Shown here: positions 1 to 8,639 of the stretch, one piece after another | Position numbering within the stretch: the first letter of the stretch is position 1 | Layout: each line of letters opens with the position of its first letter | Assembly: GCA_944325885.1 (NCBI GenBank) | Contig: CALVBT010000002.1 | Coordinates: 124,001-188,000, forward strand | Direction of reading: 5' to 3' | From: Candidatus Gastranaerophilales bacterium | GTDB lineage: Bacteria > Cyanobacteriota > Vampirovibrionia > Gastranaerophilales > Gastranaerophilaceae | Length of the DNA stretch: 64,000 nt | Notes under the pieces: generated by a model | Databases searched by the model: none | What the model saw: only the letters and a program-made list of their open reading frames with translations | Told to the model about the DNA's origin: nothing | Position numbers and translations under genes: made by a program

Positions 1-602
1 CACAGCAGGTCAAAAACAGCATGAGCAATTTTTATGTGTGCTTCTTTGTCGTAGTGCAGACCGTCAGTGTCTGAGGCTTCTGCTATTTTGTTGAAATCTA
101 TGAAGCTGCAGTTGTATTTTTCTGCTATTTTTTTGCATATTTGTGGAAGTTCAAATGATTTTTCTATGGAAGTTTCGTCAAACATAGCAGCAAAAAAGCT
201 GCCAAGTATGTTCTTTTTGATTACGGAAGGTGCTGCAATTATTGTATCTATGCCGGAATTTGTATCTTTTATTGATTTTACAAGGGATTCCATACCTTTT
301 TCTATGTCTTTAATGCTGTTGTTGTAACCGAATTGAAGGTCGTTAGTCCCTATAGCCAGTATTATGCAGTCGGGTTTGCTTTTTACAATCGGCTCCAGTG
401 CTTTGTACCCTGTTTGCATATACCCTGCAGGATTGTCAGAAAAAGCTGTCCTGTTGTTGCAGCCGGCTTCTGTTATTTTGAATTTGTCTTTTGCCAGACT
501 TTTCAGTATTCCGCTCCAGCGAGAATCCGCGTCATATCTTTCTCCTGTTTCCGGTATAAAACCAAAGGTGTTGCTATCTCCAAAGCATACGATTTTTTTC
601 AT
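1..602 (-). CDS. SGNH/GDSL-type hydrolase, 3' end cut by window edge
   Basis: The reverse strand reads as an open frame from an ATG at 602 to the window edge, about 200 residues without a stop. It starts MKKIVCFGDSNTFG, so the block I nucleophile serine sits in GDSN. An internal GTND matches block III, and DGLH near the C-terminal end matches the Asp-x-x-His of block V. These are the catalytic elements of SGNH esterases and arylesterases, which are usually about 200-215 residues, so only a few residues should be missing. A purine-rich GAGATGGA precedes the ATG. No signal peptide is visible, which suggests a cytoplasmic esterase. The substrate cannot be told from sequence. Confidence 0.88.
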   Translation of the reverse strand, partial: MKKIVCFGDSNTFGFIPETGERYDADSRWSGILKSLAKDKFKITEAGCNNRTAFSDNPAGYMQTGYKALEPIVKSKPDCIILAIGTNDLQFGYNNSIKDIEKGMESLVKSIKDTNSGIDTIIAAPSVIKKNILGSFFAAMFDETSIEKSFELPQICKKIAEKYNCSFIDFNKIAEASDTDGLHYDKEAHIKIAHAVFDLL

Positions 603-798
603 ATTCCATCTCTTTTTATAGTCTTTTGTATTTATTATAAGTTTTTTGAAAAACAAATACCAGAAAATTAAACTTTTTGTTTAACCTTTTAGGCCTATGA
701 ATTCCAATTGATTTCTATGTATCTTTTTAATATATTTGCATATAGTCTAAAATGAGGCTGTATAGGTTTTTATACGTATATTTTGAGAGGAACAAACA

Positions 799-1698
799 TT
801 GAAAAGAAAGGTGCTTGGTGTATTAAACGGTGCTGTGGCGGCTGCCAGCTATGGGACAAATCCATTGTTTGCTCTGCCATTGTACTCTGCAGGAGTGGGT
901 GTAAATTCTGTTTTGTTTTACAGATATGCTTTTGCTGTTCTAATTTATGGTATCTGGCTTAAATTTGTGAAAAAAACATCCCTGCATCTTTCAAAACAGG
1001 AGATTTTGCCGCTTTTGATGCTGGCATTGTTCTTTTCATTGTCGTCATTGACTCTGTTTGATGCTTTCAGGTACATAGAGGCAGGTATTGCCTGCACAAT
1101 ACTGTTTATTTATCCTGTGCTTGTTGCTATTATTATGGCTTTGTTTTTTAAAGAGAAATTGACCAAAACAGTAATATTTTCCATACTTTTGACCTCTGCT
1201 GGCATTGCTCTTTTATATAGAGGAAAACCCGGTGTCAGTTTGAATTTGTATGGTGTAATTATTGTTTTTGCTTCGGCTCTTTTATATGCTTTATACATTG
1301 TCGGAGTCAAAAATATTAAGGCTGTAAAACATATAAACAGAGCAAAACTAAGCTTTTATGTTATGTTGTTCGGGCTTTTTGTCTACATTGTCAATTTAAA
1401 ATTTTGTACCCAGCTCCAAATCATGGACAAACCGTGGCAGTGGCTGTGTGTTTTGGCTTTGTCGTTATTCCCGACAATTATTTCTTTAGAAACTATTAAT
1501 GTATCAATAAAACTAATCGGCTCAACAACTACCGCTATCCTCGGCGCATTAGAGCCTTTGACCGCTATATTCTTTGGCGTTTTGCTTTTTAATGAACATT
1601 TGACACTGCGTATTGTTTGCGGTGTAATATTGATTCTTTCAGGCGTATTTCTTGTTGTATTGAGAGATAAGATAAAAAAATTTGTAAATAAAAATTAA
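799..1698 (+). CDS. EamA/DMT-family transporter
   Basis: A 299-residue, very hydrophobic protein with about ten predicted membrane helices arranged as two EamA-type halves. The N-terminal half begins GVLNGAVAAASYGTNPLF and the C-terminal half contains STTTAILGALEPLTAIFFG, typical of drug/metabolite exporters of the inner membrane. It ends in a basic cytoplasmic tail (RDKIKKFVNKN). The start is a TTG with GAGAGG about 8 bases upstream. It stands alone, divergent from the SGNH hydrolase. The substrate is not predictable. Confidence 0.9.
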   Translation: MKRKVLGVLNGAVAAASYGTNPLFALPLYSAGVGVNSVLFYRYAFAVLIYGIWLKFVKKTSLHLSKQEILPLLMLALFFSLSSLTLFDAFRYIEAGIACTILFIYPVLVAIIMALFFKEKLTKTVIFSILLTSAGIALLYRGKPGVSLNLYGVIIVFASALLYALYIVGVKNIKAVKHINRAKLSFYVMLFGLFVYIVNLKFCTQLQIMDKPWQWLCVLALSLFPTIISLETINVSIKLIGSTTTAILGALEPLTAIFFGVLLFNEHLTLRIVCGVILILSGVFLVVLRDKIKKFVNKN

Positions 1699-1779
1699 TG
1701 ATATTTGATTTTTCTGGCAAAAATATTTTTTTTCATTTTTATTGCATTGTGAGTTGGATATAAAGAGAAAGGATAATAA

Positions 1780-2160
1780 ATGAACGTAAATGCTTCCAAC
1801 AATAATCATCAGTCAGTTTCTTTCGGCAGATTGACTAGAGACAATATTACAATGACAAAAGACATGTTTAAAATAGTTTCTGATATGCCTGTTGTCAAAA
1901 CTTTTGGTCAAAAATTTAATGCTCGTGTTACTATGGATTCTTTTTTAAGCAGCAGACCGGGCAATAGACCACAAATGGCTCTTACTTTTACAAATGTACG
2001 CCCAAAAACTTTATTCGGTAAGTTAAAAGCGTTGATTAATCATAATAAGACAGAATCTATTATGTTGAAAACTAGAGCAACTAATATAGATGATTTTTAT
2101 GCTTCACTTGCTAACAAACCAAAAGATGCGCTTGTAAAAATTTATAATAAAAAACGTTAA
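1780..2160 (+). CDS. Hypothetical protein with N-terminal SVSFG motif
   Basis: A 126-residue protein preceded by AGAAAGGA. It matches no family I recognise. The N-terminus is short and Asn-rich, followed by SVSFGR (residues 12-17), one example of the F-G/F-K-G motif seen in several unrelated proteins of this window. The rest is a basic soluble domain with no membrane segment. A strong bidirectional terminator separates it from the convergent gene at 2222, which encodes another protein with this motif. Confidence 0.75.
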   Translation: MNVNASNNNHQSVSFGRLTRDNITMTKDMFKIVSDMPVVKTFGQKFNARVTMDSFLSSRPGNRPQMALTFTNVRPKTLFGKLKALINHNKTESIMLKTRATNIDDFYASLANKPKDALVKIYNKKR

Positions 2161-2180
2161 TATTTTGGGATATTAAATAC

Positions 2181-2220
2181 TTAAAAAGCCTTATTCATAT
2201 TGCTGAATAAGGCTTTTTAA
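2181..2220. terminator. Bidirectional intrinsic terminator
   Basis: TTAAAAAGCCTTATTCA pairs with TGAATAAGGCTTTTTAA around a short loop. The A-run and T-run flanks let it work on both strands, ending the genes at 1780 (+) and 2222 (-). Confidence 0.9.
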
Positions 2221-2221
2221 A

Positions 2222-2512
2222 TTATTTTGTTCCATAGTTTTTAACGTTTACATAGTATGTTTCACTGGCCGAAGCTCTGGAGTAGGCTTGTAATACCTGC
2301 TCAAGAGGAACACTCATAGTTTTAGACGTTCTATCCGTAGAGAAAATTTTTGTCTTTGCCTGTTCGTCAAAACTCTTTTCTTCTGTCATAGCTGTTATAT
2401 GTTTTGTATTAACAGCTGCTTTGTCGTCCGGAGAATAAATAAATCCCTTAAAAGAGTTATGAGCTGCGAAATTTTGGGCGGGAATTTGGACGGAAATTGG
2501 GTTAATGCGCAT
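2222..2512 (-). CDS. Hypothetical small protein with N-terminal NSFKGF motif
   Basis: A 96-residue protein. The ATG at 2512 is chosen because GAAAGGA lies 6 bases upstream; an in-frame start ten codons earlier lacks such a site. It begins MRINPISVQ and carries NSFKGF near residue 20, like other small proteins here. The remainder is polar and has no recognised domain, signal peptide or membrane helix. Function unknown. Confidence 0.72.
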   Translation of the reverse strand: MRINPISVQIPAQNFAAHNSFKGFIYSPDDKAAVNTKHITAMTEEKSFDEQAKTKIFSTDRTSKTMSVPLEQVLQAYSRASASETYYVNVKNYGTK

Positions 2513-2604
2513 AAAAATCCTTTCAAATATTTGTAATGACAACGATACTCTCTATTGAAGCATAAATATGCGTAATATGTTATAATTTATGACTTTTGTT
2601 AAAC

Positions 2605-2632
2605 AAAAAAGACTCCGAAAAAGGAGTCTTTA
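2605..2632 (-). terminator. Terminator after tRNA-Leu
   Basis: Read on the minus strand, GACTCC-tttttc-GGAGTC is followed by a run of six T. It lies just past the 3' end of the tRNA-Leu gene. Confidence 0.85.
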
Positions 2633-2640
2633 ATAAAAAA

Positions 2641-2727
2641 TGGTGCCGTTGGCCGGAGTCGAACCGGCACGTGGTTGCCCACACAAGATTTTGAGTCTAG
2701 CACGTCTACCAATTTCATCACAACGGC
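2641..2727 (-). tRNA. tRNA-Leu(CAA)
   Basis: The reverse strand folds as a class II tRNA. The acceptor arms GCCGTTG and CAACGGC pair, the D-arm contains GAAATTGGTAGAC, the anticodon loop is CTCAAAA (anticodon CAA), there is a long variable arm, and the T-arm contains GGTTCGACTCC. The discriminator A is followed by an encoded CCA. Copies of its 5' end lie just upstream. Confidence 0.96.
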
Positions 2728-2826
2728 ATGTATTGTATTTAATTTTCAGATTGCTGTGATGAAATTGGTAGCCTTTAATTTGAAGTTATCTCCGCTTGCG
2801 CTACGGTCAGTTCATCACAACGGCAT
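2714..2826. repeat. Duplicated fragments of the tRNA-Leu 5' end
   Basis: The 16-mer TTCATCACAACGGCAT occurs at 2714-2729 (inside the tRNA end) and again at 2811-2826. Between them, 2753-2771 (GCTGTGATGAAATTGGTAG) is an inverted copy of the tRNA 5' part, 18 of 19 bases identical to it. The rest of the 312-base gap between the tRNA and the GH77 gene is AT-rich with no gene. Partial tRNA copies of this kind can be left by integrating elements; no integrase is visible. Confidence 0.8.
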
Positions 2827-3051
2827 TAGAATTATTATTTAATTTTAAACACTATAGCAATTCTACAAATTACATTTAGTGCGTACAATGATTATTTTCA
2901 TTTATCACTGTAAAATTATTCTACCAGAACAATTTTAAATTTCCAGTACTAATTTTTTTATTTTTTTCAATTTATGTAAATTTGTGTAAAAAACTGTACC
3001 AAATTAACATTTTGCGGTTTAATAAATTATAGTCTGGGGATGAGAGAGAAT

Positions 3052-5241
3052 ATGAAAATTTTTACTGTATCTAGTGCCTACACTTATAACGGCAAAAATC
3101 AAAACCGCCCTGTATTCAAGCGTGCGCCAAGGGAAGATGTCAAAGTCCCCTGGAGTGACCGCTCCGAGGTGGAAGAATATCCAAAAGCTATAGAGGATGC
3201 AAAAAAGTTTTTGGGAATAAAAAACCTTGCCCTTATTTTGCACCAGTCTTCTTTTCCTGTTAAGGACAGAGATGTGTTTATTGGCTCTCATATAAATGAC
3301 AAATCATTGGAACTCAATAAATTTTTGAAGTTTCACGGTTTTGATTCTATCCAGCTTGGCCCTCCGGGGTTGACCCAGTTGTCGCCTTACCAGTCATCTA
3401 TAAATTCAAAAAACTATCTTTATACTGATTTGGAAAAGTTTTCTACACCCGAGTATGCAAATTTGCTTACTATCAATGATATTACTGATGAAATAAAAAA
3501 TGTAGATAAAGATGCAAAATACGAAAATAATTCTGACCTGACTAATTTTAACAAGGCTTTTTATGTAGTTGACAAACTGTATCAAAAAGCCTATAAAAAC
3601 CTTGCACAAAAGGTAAAAACAGGTGATCCTGCTGCGTTAAAACTTAATGCTGAATTCCAGCAGTTTGTTAAAAAACAAGACGGATGGCTGGAAAAAGATT
3701 CTGTTTTTGTTTTGTTGAGGAACCTTCTCAGAATGGACGACAACTTCTTTGAATGGCCTGATATGTGCAGAAACCTTTTTGACTACAAAGAGGACAAAGA
3801 ATCTCCTTTCCATGATGAAGCAGTCGACTATTACAAACATTTGAACAGAAAATATAAAAAAGAATTGGATATTTATAAATTCAAACAGTTTGTTATAGAC
3901 AAGCAGGAGCATGAATTCCAAAAAGTCAATGGAAAACTCCCCTATAGCACTGATGCTATTATTGGTTTTCATATGATGGATTATTATGCTCACAAAGATG
4001 CATTTTTGCCCGGTTATAGAGTAGGCACCCCTTATGGCGGCGAGGGCAGGGCTGTCGGCAACGGCTCACCCTGGGGTAACAATCAGACTTGGGATATCCC
4101 TGTTGTTAATCCTAAAAAACTTTTTGTAAAAGACGATGCGGGTAATATCATCGGTCTCGGTCCTGCCGGCAAATTAATCAGACAGAAGTTTGAAAAACTG
4201 CTTGATACCTATGAAAATTTGAGAATAGACCATGTAATCGGCCTTATAGACCCTTGGATTTATGACAAAAATAAAGTAGAGGTTAAAATCGGCAGATATC
4301 CCAATGAAGATCCCAATGTACCGGAACACGTTATTTATAGAAACGCACATGGCGCAAACATCAGCATGATGCACAAAGACCACGTCTTTGGTTATGACAA
4401 GGGCTGGGATCATTATATTACCGACCAAATTAACGAAGATATAAAAAACATGCCGGACATTGACCCTGATGGTGATTATGCAAAAATTTTGGATGAAATT
4501 TTGCTGCCGTTGTTTCAAGAAAAGGGGGTAAATCCTGCTGATATGGCGTGGGAAACTCTCGGCTGTGACACCCCGAAATTTAGAGAAATTTTTGACAAAA
4601 ACAGAAACGGGCATGTGCTGCCTGAAATTACTTCTGCCTATGAGTGGCAAATCCAAAAACGAATGGCAGATCCCAGACACAAAGAAGATACAGTCATACT
4701 CGGCTGTCATGACCATCCTCCTTTTGCACAAGTATGTGATGACAATTTTTATGCACAAAAAAATTGTCCTAATGGGATTTTTCAAGACACCTATATTGTG
4801 GGCAGTCTTTATCCTGAAAAAACAAATGAACAACGTGCAAAACTTATGAGTGATCTCAAATGGGACAGACGTTCAAGAGTTAAAATAAAATTTCAGGAAA
4901 TGTTCAGGTTCGGCCAAAAAATCCAGCTGACTTTTATGGACTTTTTCGGGTTGGATAAAACTTATAATAACGCAGGAACGCAAAACCCTAACAACTGGAA
5001 ATTGCGTTTGAAAAAATCATATAAAGAAGACTATTACAAAGCTCTTGAATGGCGTCCCGGTGATGCAGGCGTAAACAAAGTCGCTTTGAATATGCCGGAA
5101 GAGCTTAAACGTCCTGTTATTTCAAAAATAGTTTGTGACGGCGATAAAATAGACAATCACAGAGATTTGATTGATAGATTGTCATATTTTGAAAATGTTT
5201 TAAAAACACCTGATGAAAATCAGCGTCCTGTTGGAAATTGA
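3052..5241 (+). CDS. malQ: Divergent GH77 4-alpha-glucanotransferase (amylomaltase)
   Basis: A protein of about 729 residues that transfers alpha-1,4-glucan segments in glycogen or maltodextrin metabolism. GH77 landmarks are present but drifted: RIDH near residue 393 supplies the nucleophile Asp, AWETLG near 501 corresponds to the acid/base Glu of the usual AEDLG, and CHDHPP near 554 supplies the third carboxylate. GSPWGNNQ resembles the GxxWGNP loop. It is longer than plastid-type enzymes (about 500-580). An N-terminal stretch ending RPVFKRAP is not part of the catalytic domain. An ATG four codons upstream (3040) has no properly spaced ribosome site. Its 3' end overlaps the convergent RTX-like gene by 22 bases. 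Confidence 0.82.
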   Translation: MKIFTVSSAYTYNGKNQNRPVFKRAPREDVKVPWSDRSEVEEYPKAIEDAKKFLGIKNLALILHQSSFPVKDRDVFIGSHINDKSLELNKFLKFHGFDSIQLGPPGLTQLSPYQSSINSKNYLYTDLEKFSTPEYANLLTINDITDEIKNVDKDAKYENNSDLTNFNKAFYVVDKLYQKAYKNLAQKVKTGDPAALKLNAEFQQFVKKQDGWLEKDSVFVLLRNLLRMDDNFFEWPDMCRNLFDYKEDKESPFHDEAVDYYKHLNRKYKKELDIYKFKQFVIDKQEHEFQKVNGKLPYSTDAIIGFHMMDYYAHKDAFLPGYRVGTPYGGEGRAVGNGSPWGNNQTWDIPVVNPKKLFVKDDAGNIIGLGPAGKLIRQKFEKLLDTYENLRIDHVIGLIDPWIYDKNKVEVKIGRYPNEDPNVPEHVIYRNAHGANISMMHKDHVFGYDKGWDHYITDQINEDIKNMPDIDPDGDYAKILDEILLPLFQEKGVNPADMAWETLGCDTPKFREIFDKNRNGHVLPEITSAYEWQIQKRMADPRHKEDTVILGCHDHPPFAQVCDDNFYAQKNCPNGIFQDTYIVGSLYPEKTNEQRAKLMSDLKWDRRSRVKIKFQEMFRFGQKIQLTFMDFFGLDKTYNNAGTQNPNNWKLRLKKSYKEDYYKALEWRPGDAGVNKVALNMPEELKRPVISKIVCDGDKIDNHRDLIDRLSYFENVLKTPDENQRPVGN

Positions 5242-5747
5242 TTTACATAACGTTCTTTTTTTGCTTCAACATTGAAGCCGTGAGAGCTATTTTTGAAAAG
5301 AACGTTATCTGCTAATACGCCGCCGTGAGCTGTTGAATTGTTTATATAGGTAACATTTTCTACATTTACTTTGCCAATAGTCCTTGTGTTGTTAAATGTT
5401 GCGGTATCATTGCCGTCACCGCCTATTACATCTCTTGTAAAGACATCATCTGTAGTTATTTTATCATTTCCGCCTTTTAAATCTATGTGACCCATAAAGC
5501 GGGAATTGTTTATTTCTATATTGTCGTTTCCATTCGTGCCAATAATATCACCGGAAAGTATATTTCCGATTTGAGTTTTATTGTCTTTGTCGATTTTTAT
5601 ATAGCCCTCACCCTTGTATGAGTCCCAAATATCGATTTTTACACCGTTTTTTAACTCTACAAAATTTCTGCCATTTTCTTTGTAGCTTCTTTTAAAATCA
5701 TCTTTGTTGATTTTTACACCATTTACTACGACAAATTCATTGCCCAT
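5220..5747 (-). CDS. Small RTX-like calcium-binding repeat protein
   Basis: A 175-residue protein starting MGNEFVVVNGVKI; GAGGTG lies 4 bases before the ATG at 5747, so a TTG four codons earlier is rejected. The middle has nonapeptide-like elements (GTNGNDNIEI, LKGGNDKI, GGDGNDTATF) of the GGxGxD type that binds calcium in beta-roll exoproteins. The ends are acidic and Asn-rich. There is no Sec signal, and no type I secretion genes are nearby, so export is unproven. Function unknown. Confidence 0.7.
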   Translation of the reverse strand: MGNEFVVVNGVKINKDDFKRSYKENGRNFVELKNGVKIDIWDSYKGEGYIKIDKDNKTQIGNILSGDIIGTNGNDNIEINNSRFMGHIDLKGGNDKITTDDVFTRDVIGGDGNDTATFNNTRTIGKVNVENVTYINNSTAHGGVLADNVLFKNSSHGFNVEAKKERYVNQFPTGR

Positions 5748-5854
5748 ACGACACCTCAAAACTTAATACTCGTATATAAAATAAGTATTTTTTGTATGCC
5801 AAATTTCAGCAATGAGTTTTTTTGTTACATTCTTAACAAAAAATGTTTATCATA

Positions 5855-6952
5855 TTACACGGCAAATCTAAAATGAACAATATCGCCGTCTTGCATTACA
5901 TAATCTTTGCCCTCAAGGCGTGTAAGCCCTTTTTCTTTTGCAGCGGCATAAGAACCGCATTTTACAAAATCATCATAGCTTGTTACTTCTGCACGGATAA
6001 ATCCTTTTTCAAAATCAGTATGGATTACACCTGCAGCCTGAGGAGCTTTTGCTCCGGCAGGAATAGTCCAGGCTCTTACTTCTATTTCGCCTGCGGTAAT
6101 AAATGTTCTCAAATCCAAAAGGTGATAAACCGATTTTATCATTCTTTCAATACCGGAATTCTCAACACCGAGTTCTGCGAGATAGTCTTTTTTCTCTTCT
6201 TCCCCGAGTTCTGATAGTTCTGCTTCAATTTTTGCGGATATTACAACAACGTCAGCATTGTGGGTTTTTGCGTATTCTCTTACTTTTTCCACATAGTCAT
6301 TGCCTGTAGCCAGATCTGTTTCTGATACATTGGCAGCGTAGATTACAGGCTTTGTTGTCATAAGATGCATCATTTTAATGAAAGGTAACTCATCCTCATT
6401 AAAATGGTCTTTTACGTTTATAAATTTGCCGTCTTCCAGCAGCTTCAATAATTTTTCAACAACAGCAAGTTCTGCAACAGCATCTTTGTCGCCTGTTTTT
6501 GCTACTTTTGAGAGTCTTTGCTGGCGTTTTTCAAGGCTTGCCATATCAGCTAAAGCAAGTTCAGTGTTGATTGTTTCTATATCATCAATAGGGTCTACTT
6601 TTCCTGTTACGTGGATTGTGTTCGGGTCGTCAAAACATCTTACTACTTCAATAATGGCATCTGTTTCTCTTATGTTTGCCAGAAACTGGTTGCCAAGCCC
6701 TTCACCTTTGCTTGCGCCTTTTACCAGCCCTGCAATGTCAACAAACTCAATGGCAGTCGGAACAACTTTGTCTGTTTTTACCATTTTTTGAAGTACAAAT
6801 AGTCTTTCATCAGGTACTGTAACAACACCTATATTCGGCTCAATTGTGCAAAACGGATAGTTTGCACTCTGTGCATTTGCTGTTGATGTTAATGCGTTAA
6901 ATAAAGTTGATTTGCCTACATTAGGCAGCCCTACAATCCCTGCTCGTAACAA
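5855..6952 (-). CDS. ychF: Ribosome-binding ATPase YchF (OLA1 family)
   Basis: A 365-residue protein of the Obg-like subfamily, which prefers ATP over GTP and associates with ribosomes. It has GLPNVGKST (P-loop), DIAGLVKGASKGEGLGN (G3), the shifted G4-like NVSE segment, and the C-terminal TGS-type domain ending DGDIVHFRF. The usual length is about 363. The start is placed at TTG 6952 (MLRAGIVGLPNVG) because GAGGG lies 7 bases before it; an upstream ATG at 6997 would add 15 atypical residues. Confidence 0.95.
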   Translation of the reverse strand: MLRAGIVGLPNVGKSTLFNALTSTANAQSANYPFCTIEPNIGVVTVPDERLFVLQKMVKTDKVVPTAIEFVDIAGLVKGASKGEGLGNQFLANIRETDAIIEVVRCFDDPNTIHVTGKVDPIDDIETINTELALADMASLEKRQQRLSKVAKTGDKDAVAELAVVEKLLKLLEDGKFINVKDHFNEDELPFIKMMHLMTTKPVIYAANVSETDLATGNDYVEKVREYAKTHNADVVVISAKIEAELSELGEEEKKDYLAELGVENSGIERMIKSVYHLLDLRTFITAGEIEVRAWTIPAGAKAPQAAGVIHTDFEKGFIRAEVTSYDDFVKCGSYAAAKEKGLTRLEGKDYVMQDGDIVHFRFAV

Positions 6953-7068
6953 TTTTTGTCCCTCACTTTTTATGTATTTCTTAATCATAATGTACAAAAA
7001 ACAAACAGGTTTTACAATTCCTATGTTAAAATAAATGCAAGGATATTATTAAAACAGGGGACAATCTG

Positions 7069-8256
7069 ATGAAACGTGCAATTATAATGGTGATAGATTC
7101 TATGGGCTGCGGAGCAATGCCGGACTGCAGGGATTATAACGATATTCCTGAGTGCAATACGCTTTGTAATGTTGCAAAAGCCAATGGCGGTCTCAAACTC
7201 CCGACTATGCAAAAAATGGGCATAGGCAATCTCGGTGATGTCGCAGGTGTTGCAAAAGAGCAGAATCCTATTGCACAATACGGGATAATGAGAGAAGTTT
7301 CTAAAGGTAAAGATACAACAACAGGTCACTGGGAGATTGCCGGTCTTGTTCTTGATGAACCTTTTAAAGTTTATCCTCAGGGCTTTCCTTCTGACGTAAT
7401 AGATAAATTTATTGAAAAAACAGGCTGCGGCGGTATCCTTGGCAACTATCCGGCTTCAGGTACAAAAATTATAGAAGACTTGAACGAAGAACATCACAAA
7501 ACAAAGTTTCCTATTATTTATACTAGTGCTGACAGTGTTTTTCAAATTGCTGTGGATGTTGATGTGATTCCTCTTGAGGAACTTTACAGAATGTGCCATA
7601 TTGCCAGAGAAATTCTTGTTGGAGAACATAATGTGTCACGTGTTATTGCCCGTCCTTATCATATTGTTGACGGCAAACCTGCACGTATCTCAAAAGACAG
7701 AAGAGATTTTTCCGTAGAGCCGACAAAGCCTACTATGCTGAATGAAATCCTAAATGCCGGCGGCAGAGTTGTCGGTATCGGCAAGATTGAAGATATTTTT
7801 GTAAAATCAGGTATCTCTCACGCTATTCATACAGGCTCCAACAAAGAAGGGCTGGAGCTTACGCTAAAAGCCGTAGATAACAGTCTGCCTCTTGAAAATA
7901 TCAAAATAGCTGAGTCTAAGGAGCCGCCGGCATGTGAATTGATTTTTACAAATCTTGTTGATACAGATATGCTGTATGGACACCGGAATAACTGGCAGGG
8001 CTATGGTGCCGCTATTGAAGAAATCGATGCTTATCTTCCTCAGATTATGGATAAAATGACAGAAGATGATATCTTGTTTATAACTGCAGACCACGGCTGT
8101 GACCCGACTGTTCCCGGCACTGACCATACACGTGAGCAGGTGCCTCTTCTTGTGTATTCCAAAAATCAAGATTTTAACAAAAAGCCTAAGAACCTTGGTC
8201 TAATACCGACTTTTGCTTATATTGCCGGTGAGGTAAAAAATTGGCTTGGGATGTAA
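7069..8256 (+). CDS. deoB: Phosphopentomutase
   Basis: A 395-residue enzyme interconverting ribose/deoxyribose 1-phosphate and 5-phosphate for nucleoside salvage. It starts MKRAIIMVIDSMGCGAMPD (metal-binding Asp). GKDTTTGHWE includes the phosphorylated Thr region, and TADHGCDPT and DHTREQVPLL complete the alkaline-phosphatase-type metal site. CAGGGGA precedes the ATG. No other deo genes are adjacent. Confidence 0.96.
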   Translation: MKRAIIMVIDSMGCGAMPDCRDYNDIPECNTLCNVAKANGGLKLPTMQKMGIGNLGDVAGVAKEQNPIAQYGIMREVSKGKDTTTGHWEIAGLVLDEPFKVYPQGFPSDVIDKFIEKTGCGGILGNYPASGTKIIEDLNEEHHKTKFPIIYTSADSVFQIAVDVDVIPLEELYRMCHIAREILVGEHNVSRVIARPYHIVDGKPARISKDRRDFSVEPTKPTMLNEILNAGGRVVGIGKIEDIFVKSGISHAIHTGSNKEGLELTLKAVDNSLPLENIKIAESKEPPACELIFTNLVDTDMLYGHRNNWQGYGAAIEEIDAYLPQIMDKMTEDDILFITADHGCDPTVPGTDHTREQVPLLVYSKNQDFNKKPKNLGLIPTFAYIAGEVKNWLGM

Positions 8257-8297
8257 TTCTTTACGCTAAATAAAAAATATGATATTTTATTTTTGTT

Positions 8298-8639
8298 ATG
8301 GCTAATTATGTTCGCTGGTATGATAAAGATCCTGATTTGAGTCATTTGATGACATTTTTGGAAGGACTGTCCGAAGATGTCAGAGGTGAAATAGCACAGG
8401 ATTTGATACAAATTATATTGAGCGAACTAAAAACAAATAAAGACGGGGAGATTTTTCAACTCGGTGAGAGCAAAATAACAGAATACAAACGCTGGTATGA
8501 TAAAAATATTTCTTTGCATTCTGCTATAGAAATAATAAAAAATCTTGATACAGAGCAGCGCAAGGAGATTATCTCTCTTTTAATGGAATCAATAGTCCAA
8601 ATATTAGCGGAACACATGTATGACATCGACAAAGAATAA
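8298..8639 (+). CDS. Hypothetical protein with internal duplication
   Basis: A 113-residue protein made of two similar halves: residues 5-42 (VRWYDKDPDLSH...) and 63-103 (YKRWYDKNISLHS...). Each has an RWYDK motif, a short acidic turn and an amphipathic helix ending in a hydrophobic run. No family is recognised. There is no clear Shine-Dalgarno sequence. It overlaps the following SDR gene by 20 bases, so the two are probably translated from one message. Confidence 0.75.
   Translation: MANYVRWYDKDPDLSHLMTFLEGLSEDVRGEIAQDLIQIILSELKTNKDGEIFQLGESKITEYKRWYDKNISLHSAIEIIKNLDTEQRKEIISLLMESIVQILAEHMYDIDKE

Noticed and set aside
333-671. Plus-strand open frames of 85-112 codons over the first 670 bases
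   Set aside because: They lie antisense to the SGNH hydrolase, which has clear family motifs on the minus strand.
2753-2826. A possible second tRNA gene beside tRNA-Leu
   Set aside because: Only the 5' tRNA part is repeated; there is no anticodon or T-arm, so it is listed as a repeat.
4174-4833. A 219-codon minus-strand open frame
   Set aside because: It is the antisense shadow of the GH77 gene and has a Cys/Phe/Ile-rich composition with no family signature.
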